Positions 36,305-41,352 of a stretch of 41,352 nt of DNA are shown piece by piece. The position numbers and the translations under genes are program-made. This stretch comes from Lentisphaerota bacterium. GTDB lineage: Bacteria; Verrucomicrobiota; Kiritimatiellia; CAIQIC01; Lenti-01. The stretch lies in NCBI GenBank assembly GCA_012511885.1, contig JAAZFE010000050.1:1-41352 (forward strand), written 5' to 3'. Every line of letters begins with the position of its first letter. The first letter of the stretch is position 1. The notes below the pieces were generated by a model, which saw nothing but the letters and a program-made list of their open reading frames with translations, ran no database searches and was not told the origin of the DNA.

Positions 36305-38422
36305 ATGAAAAATACAACCGCAGTCAGCGTCGCCCTCGGCGACAAATCCATGGTCTTCGAGACCGGCCTTCTGGCCCGGCAAGCCGCCGGTCAGGCCACC
36401 TGCCAACTGGGCGAAACCCTTGTGTTTTCCGCCGTCACCTCCACCAACAAGCCGCGCGAAGGCGTTGATTTCTTCCCGTTGCAGGTTGAATATCGCGAGC
36501 GTTTCTATGCCGCCGGGCGCTTCCCGGGCGGCTATTTCAAGCGCGAAGGACGCCCCACCGAAAAGGAAATCCTGACCGCACGCGTCACCGACCGCCCCAT
36601 CCGGCCGCTGTTTGCCGAGGGCTTCTACAACGACGTGCAGATCAATAACGCCCTCATGACCGTTGATGGCGAAAATGAGAGCGACATCCTGAGCATCAAC
36701 GCCGCTTCCGCCGCGCTGATGCTAAGCGAACTGCCCTTCTACGGCCCCATCGGCGCCGTGCGCGTGGGAATGCTCGATGGCCAGTTCGTGCTCAATCCCA
36801 CCCACGAGCAGATCAAAAAGTCCGTCCTCGACCTCGTCTATGTCGGCCGGCGCGACCTGCCTATGATGATCGAAGGTTCCGCCAAGGAAATCAGCAACGC
36901 CGACATGGTGGCCGCCATGAAGTTCGGCCATGAAGCCGTCGTGAAAATCTGCGACGCCCAGATCGAATTGCGCGAAAAGATGGGCCTGCCGCCCAAAACC
37001 GTCGCTGAAGCCGGCCCCGACACCGAAAAAGTGGGCAAATTGCGCGAAATCGCCGGCGCCGACCTCGAAGAAGCCCTCTTCACCGTCATGAAGCTCGAAC
37101 GCCAGGAGAAAATCGGCAAGGTCTTCGATGCCTCGTTCGCCAAAATGCAGGAAATCTTCGGCGAAGACGTCATCACCGAGAACTACTTCAAGCAGCTCTT
37201 CGACGTCATCGAAATCGAGATTGTCCGCCGCAACCTCCTCGAAAAGGGCCGCCGCATGGATGGCCGTTCCCTGGACCAACTGCGCCAGCTCACGGCCGAC
37301 GTGAGCATTCTACCGCGCGTGCATGGTTCCGCCCTGTTCTCCCGCGGCGAAACCCAGGCCATGGCCGTCGTCACCCTCGGCACCGGCCGCGACGAACAGG
37401 AACTCGACGGCCTGACCGGCGGCGAAACCAGCAAGCGTTTCACCCTGCACTACAACTTCCCGCCCTATTCCGTTGGCGAAGTCCGCCGCCTGGGCGGCCT
37501 CAACCGCCGCGAAATCGGCCACGGCGCGCTCGCCGAACGCTCCATCGAGCCGATGATGCCGGAAGACTACCCCTACGCCGTGCGCGTCGTCTCGGAAATC
37601 ATGGGCTCAAACGGCTCATCCTCCATGGCTTCGGTCTGCGTGGGCACCCTCGCCCTCATGGACGCGGGCGTTCCCCTCAAGAAGCCCGTCGCCGGCATCT
37701 CCATCGGCCTGGTCACGGGCGAAGGCAAGACCCCGGTCCTGTTCACCGACATCCTCGGCGCCGAAGACCATTGCGGCGACATGGACTTCAAGGTGGCCGG
37801 CACGCGTGACGGCATCACCGGCTTCCAGGTGGACCTCAAAATCCGCGGACTCGAGTGGGATCTCGTGGCCGGCGCGTTCGACCGCGCTTCGCAGGCCCGT
37901 CTGGAAATCCTCAAGACCATGACCGAGGCCATTCCGGCCCCGCGCGACGACCTGTCGCCCTACGCGCCGCGCATTCTCGTGGTCAAGATCAACCCCGAAA
38001 AGATCGGCGCCCTCATCGGCCCCGGCGGCAAAAACATCCGCCGCATCACCGAAACCACCGGCACGCAGATTGACATCGAGGACGACGGCACCGTGTCCAT
38101 CTTCTCCAACAACAAGGCGCATCTGGATGCGGCGCTGCACGAGGTCGAAGCCCTCACCGCCGAAGCCGAAGTAGGCAAGATCTACCGCGGCAAGGTCACC
38201 GGCATCAAAGATTTCGGCGCTTTCGTCGAATTCCTGCCCGACCAGGAAGGCCTCGTCCACATCAGCGAATTGGCCGATTTCCGCGTCAATCGCACCGAGG
38301 ACGTCGTCAAAATGGGCGAAGAAATCTGGGTCAAGGTGCTTTCCGTCGAAGACAACGGCAAAGTCCGCCTCTCCCGTAAGGCCGCCATGGCCGACCGCGG
38401 CGAGGCCACCCGCCACGCCTAA
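36305..38422 (+). CDS. pnp: Polynucleotide phosphorylase
   Basis: A 705-residue 3'-5' exoribonuclease of the RNA degradosome. Two RNase PH cores flank an all-helical linker: the first includes [20 protein letters not shown] and TDRPIRPLF, the second [19 protein letters not shown] and [17 protein letters not shown] domain ([16 protein letters not shown], about 566-581) and an S1 domain (about 625-695, [20 protein letters not shown]) follow. It is the expected length. A purine-rich leader (GAAGAAAAGA) precedes the ATG. A strong terminator stands 22 bases after the stop. Confidence 0.97.
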   Translation: MKNTTAVSVALGDKSMVFETGLLARQAAGQATCQLGETLVFSAVTSTNKPREGVDFFPLQVEYRERFYAAGRFPGGYFKREGRPTEKEILTARVTDRPIRPLFAEGFYNDVQINNALMTVDGENESDILSINAASAALMLSELPFYGPIGAVRVGMLDGQFVLNPTHEQIKKSVLDLVYVGRRDLPMMIEGSAKEISNADMVAAMKFGHEAVVKICDAQIELREKMGLPPKTVAEAGPDTEKVGKLREIAGADLEEALFTVMKLERQEKIGKVFDASFAKMQEIFGEDVITENYFKQLFDVIEIEIVRRNLLEKGRRMDGRSLDQLRQLTADVSILPRVHGSALFSRGETQAMAVVTLGTGRDEQELDGLTGGETSKRFTLHYNFPPYSVGEVRRLGGLNRREIGHGALAERSIEPMMPEDYPYAVRVVSEIMGSNGSSSMASVCVGTLALMDAGVPLKKPVAGISIGLVTGEGKTPVLFTDILGAEDHCGDMDFKVAGTRDGITGFQVDLKIRGLEWDLVAGAFDRASQARLEILKTMTEAIPAPRDDLSPYAPRILVVKINPEKIGALIGPGGKNIRRITETTGTQIDIEDDGTVSIFSNNKAHLDAALHEVEALTAEAEVGKIYRGKVTGIKDFGAFVEFLPDQEGLVHISELADFRVNRTEDVVKMGEEIWVKVLSVEDNGKVRLSRKAAMADRGEATRHA

Positions 38423-38444
38423 ATCTCGGGACAACGCTCCCTCA

Positions 38445-38474
38445 CGGCCGCCGGCTCATCCCGGCGGCCGTTTT
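38445..38474 (+). terminator. Factor-independent terminator of rpsO-pnp
   Basis: CGGCCGCCGG, a six-base loop, then the exact complement CCGGCGGCCG and TTTT. A perfect 10-bp GC stem directly after pnp. Confidence 0.88.
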
Positions 38475-38506
38475 CATGTCCTTTCACCCCCTTTTGGCCC
38501 AAATCC

Positions 38507-38534
38507 ATTCTCACTTATTATAATAAGTGAGAAT
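38507..38534. promoter_or_regulatory. Isolated 28-bp palindrome, arsR2-type operator
   Basis: Identical to the palindromes at 31110 and 31899 (half-site ATTCTCACTTATTA). It lies 33 bases beyond the pnp terminator, with no partner 87 bp away and no gene for 570 bases. It is preceded by CCCAAATCC, similar to the sequence before the half copy at 41216. Confidence 0.65.
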
Positions 38535-39108
38535 GGACAATCCCTTGTCCTCCAAGAAGATAAATCATTTTTTAAAAAGATTTTCCGAAATTTTCTAAAA
38601 AATCGGCGGCCGAGCTCGAAAATAGTCATTTTTGGACCGTTTCCCGTCATTTTTGGTCGTTTTCGGGCCATTTCGACTCATTTTTTCCTGAAAAGCCCCA
38701 CCAAGCACGGTATTACGAATGTGCACAATCGTAATACTCGTTTTCTATAGCCGGGCTCGGTGAGCCTGAGCTTAAACAAAAATTTCTCGCCCCCGCGCCT
38801 CAGCGCAAAAAAGGTAGGGACGCATCGCCGAGGCGTCCGATACATCTGTTTAACAATGCCGCTGTCAGACTTCCGTCTACGGTCTCTCGTCGCGCTACAG
38901 GCGCACCCGCCCCTGCGGCGCGGCCCCCCTTCCCTCCGCGTGGACCAACCATGCCCCAGTTTAAGCAATCCCATAATTATCCAATTGACCTTGCTGCAAA
39001 ATTTCGGTAAAAAATCTTTCGAAGAGTTCTCTTTGGCTTTAGCAATTCCGCGTTTAGCCTATGAAACTGTTCGTCAAAAATTAAAAATCAAAGCGATAGG
39101 GAGGAAAT
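38535..39108. other. Non-coding repeat-rich stretch between pnp and the zinc-ribbon gene
   Basis: It begins with T-rich low-complexity sequence (38560-38690) that is the reverse-strand counterpart of the A/C-rich repeats at 160-370 and 39555-39660. At 38813-38837 GGTAGGGACGC and GGCGTCC form a short hairpin of a type common in dispersed repeats. From 38995 to 39108 a short frame in phase with other sequence hints at a decayed gene, but nothing is recognisable. I see no complete gene. Confidence 0.55.
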
Positions 39109-39429
39109 ATGGCTCTGGTAAAATGCCCTGAATGTGGCACGAAGGTTTCTACGGCGGCCTCTGCTTGCCCAAAATGTGGTGCTCCAATTGCAACCCCAAG
39201 TATCGGCACTCCGTTATCCACCATACAGCAGACCAGTAAGAAGCTTAAGATTCAAATCATATTCTCCTCGCTGGCTTTTTGGATTGGTTTAATCTGGTTT
39301 CTGATCGCAATTAACAGTGAGAGCCAGCCGCCTAACGCCCCACCACCGCTAATCCCAGTATTTTTATTTTTAATCGGGGCACTATGGTATTTGGTTACAA
39401 AATTCCGTATCTGGTGGCATCACAAATAA
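39109..39429 (+). CDS. Zinc-ribbon membrane protein
   Basis: A 106-residue protein. Residues 5-24 form a zinc ribbon of the zf-ribbon type (CPECGTKVSTAASACPKCGA, with Cys in two C-x2-C pairs). Two hydrophobic helices follow at about 48-66 (IIFSSLAFWIGLIWFLIAI) and 80-97 (LIPVFLFLIGALWYLV). AGGGAGGAAAT is an excellent ribosome-binding site. Zinc-ribbon plus membrane-helix proteins are widespread and mostly uncharacterised. The gene is more A/T-rich than the core genes. It ends four bases before the first attC-like structure, so it could be the cargo of an integron-type cassette. Confidence 0.78.
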   Translation: MALVKCPECGTKVSTAASACPKCGAPIATPSIGTPLSTIQQTSKKLKIQIIFSSLAFWIGLIWFLIAINSESQPPNAPPPLIPVFLFLIGALWYLVTKFRIWWHHK

Positions 39430-39433
39430 TCGC

Positions 39434-39497
39434 GTCGAACAAAGCGTCCCACCACTATGCGCCGCAAGCGGCGCGAGGGTGAACGCGGGCGTTCAAC
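39434..39497 (+). other. attC-like recombination site 1
   Basis: A 64-nt imperfect inverted repeat with outer boxes GTCGAAC (39434-39440) and GTTCAAC (39491-39497). Inner arms AAGCGTCCCACC and GGTGAACGC pair with a bulge. The centre is the hairpin GCGCCGCAAGCGGCGC. Size and order (R'', L'', hairpin, L', R') are those of integron attC sites, and GAACAA and GCGTT resemble the classical edges. The boxes deviate from the canonical RYYYAAC and GTTRRRY by one base each. Confidence 0.5.
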
Positions 39498-39625
39498 AAA
39501 TGAGGCATGATCCCCAAAACCTCAACGCCCGCGCAAAGGTGTAGCGATAGCGTCAAAAAATGAAAAAAAGCACCGGTTTTGCACCCCGACATCGCCAAAA
39601 ACACCCCCAAATGGCCCTAAAAACC
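39491..39625 (+). repeat. Direct repeat, copy 1 (non-coding)
   Basis: From GTTCAACAAAT onward this matches 41032-41160 with scattered changes, including AAAACCTCAACGC and the block ACCGGTTTTGCACCCCGACA / ACCGGTTCTGCGCCCCGAAA. Each copy starts at the right box of an attC-like site. Confidence 0.6.
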
Positions 39626-39666
39626 GAAAAATACGACTTTTCGACGTCCAAACGCCAATTTTCTTG

Positions 39667-39953
39667 CCGGGATCATTCATGCGACAGGTCTGTGCCCCCC
39701 ACCGCCCCTATTACCGCCGCACCAGCGGCGTCCTCAGCGTCCGTGTCCGTCAGTGACCGTCCGTGTTCGTCCGTGTGGCTGTTCCTACCGCGTCAGCGGC
39801 ATACTGCGAGTCTTGCACAATACTGCAGATGGGTCAGAATCGTCGCGCCCCAGGGCAACAGAGATGAAAAGCCCAAAACCCCCTCCCTTCCCACACCGCA
39901 CCCGGAAATAGACCATCACATTTTCATCCATGCTGATGAGTGATTCTGGCTGG
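39667..39953. mobile_element. MITE-like element between attC-like sites 1 and 2
   Basis: Left arm CGGGATCATTCATGCGACAG and right arm, read inward, CCAGAATCACTCATCAGCAT are diverged versions of the ends at 18320 and 18531. Internal segments CATACTGCGAG and AGAATCGTCGCGCC are shared with the 18320 element, and TTTTCATCCATGCTG matches its right hairpin arm. It is 287 bp long. An inserted tract of GTCCGTG-like words occupies 39738-39780. An open frame across the element is made of repeat sequence and is not counted as a gene. Confidence 0.5.
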
Positions 39954-39959
39954 ACTCAT

Positions 39960-40040
39960 ATGCCCCATTCACGCAAAATGAAGAAGTTGAACAAGGCACT
40001 TGAGGCTATCGGCGGCAAGCCGCCTCAGCCCCATCGCTAG
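39960..40040 (+). CDS. Short ORF running through attC-like site 2, possible gene remnant
   Basis: Twenty-six codons, MPHSRKMKKLNKALEAIGGK then PPQPHR. The last 18 codons lie inside the attC-like repeat, the way small cassette genes often end. It may be a mini-gene or the 3' remnant of a gene lost when the element at 39667 inserted just upstream. No good ribosome-binding site is visible. Confidence 0.3.
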   Translation: MPHSRKMKKLNKALEAIGGKPPQPHR

Positions 40041-40048
40041 CGTTCACC
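39986..40048 (+). other. attC-like recombination site 2
   Basis: A 63-nt structure with outer boxes GTTGAAC (39986-39992) and GTTCACC (40042-40048) and the central hairpin GGCGGCAAGCCGCC, flanked by TGAGGC and GCCTCA. It shares GAACAAGG on the left and CGCTAGCGTT on the right with the other two sites. The next gene's ATG starts directly after its right box. Confidence 0.5.
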
Positions 40049-40771
40049 ATGAAATATATGAAAGCTTTTACGCCGCCACATAAATATGAATTACGGCGTA
40101 ATGGTGTCTCGGACGCGAATACAGTTAAGCTCGCGGAAGATACACTTGTCGTATACCGATCGCTTTATCAGGGTATGGCCCCAATAGGCGAATGGATACA
40201 AACACGAGTCGCTTGCCTTATTCGTGAATGGCTGCCCGAGGAATGGATAACCTCCCACGGTCAAATCGCAGATGTGGATACCCCAGAAATTCAATCCCGA
40301 TCTTGGGACATCATTGTCCATCGACCCATTCCAAAATCTCGGGGTTATCCTCCGCCAGCGTCTTCCAATGGGCCATATCCGCTCGTGCCGAAAGATCTGT
40401 GTTGTGCCGTCGTTGACACAAAAGGCCGTTATAACACCCCGAAGAAGTACGCTGAGGCTAAGGCATTTAATCCGCCCAATAATTGTAATACGAAACAGCT
40501 GGATTTTCTTGGCCAAAATATCCTTCCCGTTCTTTTCATTATGGCCACAAGTCGTTCACCAGACCGTGTTGAAGCTGAGGGTGAAGCTAACGGCATCTCG
40601 ACATTCGTCCTCGCCAAAGCAATTGATCGGAAAACCTCCGATTGGACGAACACTGTATTCTGGCATCTCAATCAAGGTATGGATGGCATTCTCCCGTTGA
40701 GTAGATTCCGCGAGACGCTTCGCTGGGCGGCCAATCAATGGACGATCAGGAATTCCATACAATCCTGTTGA
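40049..40771 (+). CDS. Hypothetical protein with possible PD-(D/E)XK-like (DUF6602-type) fold
   Basis: A 240-residue soluble protein. The central part reads SRSWDIIVHRP (about residues 83-93), then DLCCAVVDTKGRYNTPKKYAE (in two parts, about 117-137). A D, then a hydrophobic strand, then D-x-K spacing is what PD-(D/E)XK nuclease-like proteins and DUF6602 domains show, but the assignment is by eye. No membrane segment or signal peptide. The ATG lies one base after attC-like site 2 with no leader, as in integron cassettes; a second ATG is at residue 4. The following small gene starts 13 bases after its stop. The gene is more A/T-rich than the chromosomal core, consistent with transfer. Confidence 0.6.
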   Translation: MKYMKAFTPPHKYELRRNGVSDANTVKLAEDTLVVYRSLYQGMAPIGEWIQTRVACLIREWLPEEWITSHGQIADVDTPEIQSRSWDIIVHRPIPKSRGYPPPASSNGPYPLVPKDLCCAVVDTKGRYNTPKKYAEAKAFNPPNNCNTKQLDFLGQNILPVLFIMATSRSPDRVEAEGEANGISTFVLAKAIDRKTSDWTNTVFWHLNQGMDGILPLSRFRETLRWAANQWTIRNSIQSC

Positions 40772-40784
40772 AAGCAGCACGTTT

Positions 40785-41030
40785 ATGAATGACACAGACA
40801 AGTTGAAACAGCGGTTTCTGAATATGTCGAAGGAAAAACAACGACGCATTTACGATCGTTTTGCGGAGTTATTTGCCCGCCTAGAGGCTGACTGGAAGGC
40901 AAAACCCGAAAACGCTGGGAAAGCTGTCCCATATAAAAAACTATGGGATGACTTCAGCAGCCAGAGAAAAGAAGCTGAACAAGGGGTGGATGGGTACCCG
41001 CCACAAGGCGTTGAGACCCCAGAACGCTGA
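40785..41030 (+). CDS. Small hypothetical protein, 81 aa, ending inside attC-like site 3
   Basis: An 81-residue, highly charged, probably helical protein (DKLKQRFLNMSKEKQRRIYD, RLEADWKAKPENAGKAVPYK). It has no cysteine or membrane segment, and I do not recognise it. Its last 18 residues (EQGVDGYPPQGVETPER) are encoded within the attC-like repeat. It follows the nuclease-like gene by 13 bases and might be its partner, for example an immunity or accessory protein. That is only positional inference. Confidence 0.55.
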   Translation: MNDTDKLKQRFLNMSKEKQRRIYDRFAELFARLEADWKAKPENAGKAVPYKKLWDDFSSQRKEAEQGVDGYPPQGVETPER

Positions 41031-41038
41031 CGTTCAAC
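40974..41038 (+). other. attC-like recombination site 3
   Basis: A 65-nt structure with outer boxes GCTGAAC (40974-40980) and GTTCAAC (41032-41038). GGGGT (40983-40987) pairs with ACCCC, and GAACAAGG and CGCTGACGTT match the edges of sites 1 and 2. The stop codon of the 81-aa ORF lies inside it. Confidence 0.45.
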
Positions 41039-41160
41039 AAATCAGGAGTGACATCTAAAACCCCAACGCTCTCGCAGAGGGGTGACGTTGCAACCAAAAC
41101 ACCCCAAAAAAACCGGTTCTGCGCCCCGAAATCGTCAAAAACACCCAAAATTGGCGCATC
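41032..41160 (+). repeat. Direct repeat, copy 2 (non-coding)
   Basis: Second copy of the sequence at 39491-39625, beginning at the right box of attC-like site 3. It is followed by more A/C-rich repeat sequence up to 41215 and contains no gene. Confidence 0.6.
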
Positions 41161-41215
41161 TTTGACGGAAAAGCGCCTGTTTTCGGCATTTTCAAGCCAT
41201 TTTCGCCCCAAATTC

Positions 41216-41233
41216 ATTCTCACTTATTATAAT
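41216..41233. promoter_or_regulatory. Truncated arsR2-type palindrome
   Basis: ATTCTCACTTATTATAAT is the left 18 bases of the 28-bp palindrome. Sequence then switches abruptly to CCGGAACTCCCAGTTCTGG, itself a small inverted repeat. Confidence 0.55.
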
Positions 41234-41352
41234 CCGGAACTCCCAGTTCTGGTGAATAAAGGGAGAGTATCACGCCCTGTTTTCTGGCGTGTTGAGCAGG
41301 GGGTAAGAGTGGGGAATCAGGCGATCAGTAAAGGCTTTTGTGACACTTAGAA
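41234..41352. other. Unassigned sequence at the window edge
   Basis: It contains two short inverted repeats (CCGGAACT/AGTTCTGG and CACGCC/GGCGTG) and no recognisable gene start. It could be the end of an inserted element that interrupted the palindrome, or simply the leader of a gene outside the window. Confidence 0.3.

Noticed and set aside
38848-38965. A fourth attC-like site (GTTTAAC ... GTTTAAG) before the zinc-ribbon gene
   Set aside because: The boxes are suggestive but the inner arms do not pair and the edges lack GAACAARG and CGCKRRCGTT.
39738-39780. CRISPR-like or tandem array of GTCCGTG words
   Set aside because: Only a few imperfect short words without regular spacers; low-complexity sequence.
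39560-39943. 127-codon frame between attC-like sites 1 and 2
   Set aside because: It is built from the direct repeat and the MITE-like element, with no ribosome-binding site and Ser/Pro/Arg-rich low-complexity translation.

Overview
The window looks like a chromosomal segment of a GC-rich Gram-negative bacterium. It carries a TonB-dependent receptor, a lipobox lipoprotein, PBP1C with an alpha-2-macroglobulin, and a MacB/LolD-type ABC transporter. The mix of a long-form HisG, IorAB, a bS22-like mini-protein, PadR with a HAAS-domain membrane protein, and CdaA with a YbbR protein suggests the PVC group (Verrucomicrobiota, Kiritimatiellota or Lentisphaerota). That placement is an inference from gene content and composition; no rRNA gene is present.

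Layout. 1-700: repeat-rich leader with a small unknown ORF. 701-7361: a TonB-dependent receptor (minus strand) diverges from a tandem-HTH ArsR regulator (arsR1), followed by an ABC ATPase and an FtsX-type permease; two 28-bp palindromes lie in the divergent promoter. 7522-10505: a glycosyltransferase translationally coupled to a polytopic membrane protein. 10583-14046: hisG, a 29-residue bS22-like protein, a TPR lipoprotein and a CinA/PncC amidase. 14077-15804: an orphan NarL-type sensor kinase. 15923-18319: iorA-iorB. 18532-19446: a sugar-nucleotidyltransferase. 19527-27581 (minus): padR, a HAAS-alpha-2-macroglobulin fusion and pbpC in one tightly packed operon. 27847-30920: cdaA, a YbbR/CdaR-like gene, a TPR gene and a YdjY-domain gene. 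31285-31830: a second tandem-HTH ArsR (arsR2), enclosed by two copies of its own two-operator promoter. 32084-35659: smc. 35840-38422: rpsO and pnp. 38423-41352: an accessory, repeat-rich stretch with a zinc-ribbon membrane protein, a nuclease-like protein and a small ORF, separated by three attC-like structures.

Three layers of structure are not explained by the ordinary genes. (1) A regulatory module of two 28-bp palindromes whose centres are exactly 87 bp apart occurs three times (2947-3061, 31110-31224, 31899-32013). Two copies drive the arsR paralogs and the third has no gene behind it. One more intact palindrome lies after pnp, and a half palindrome is cut off near the window end. (2) A repeat family with the core CCTGGATTATKCA begins on the first base after the stop codon of at least five unrelated genes, and in places extends into MITE-like elements with terminal inverted repeats. 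(3) Three 63-65 nt imperfect inverted repeats bounded by GYYGAAC and GTTCAMC boxes separate the last ORFs, in the manner of integron gene cassettes without an integrase in view (a CALIN-like array). All three need computational confirmation.
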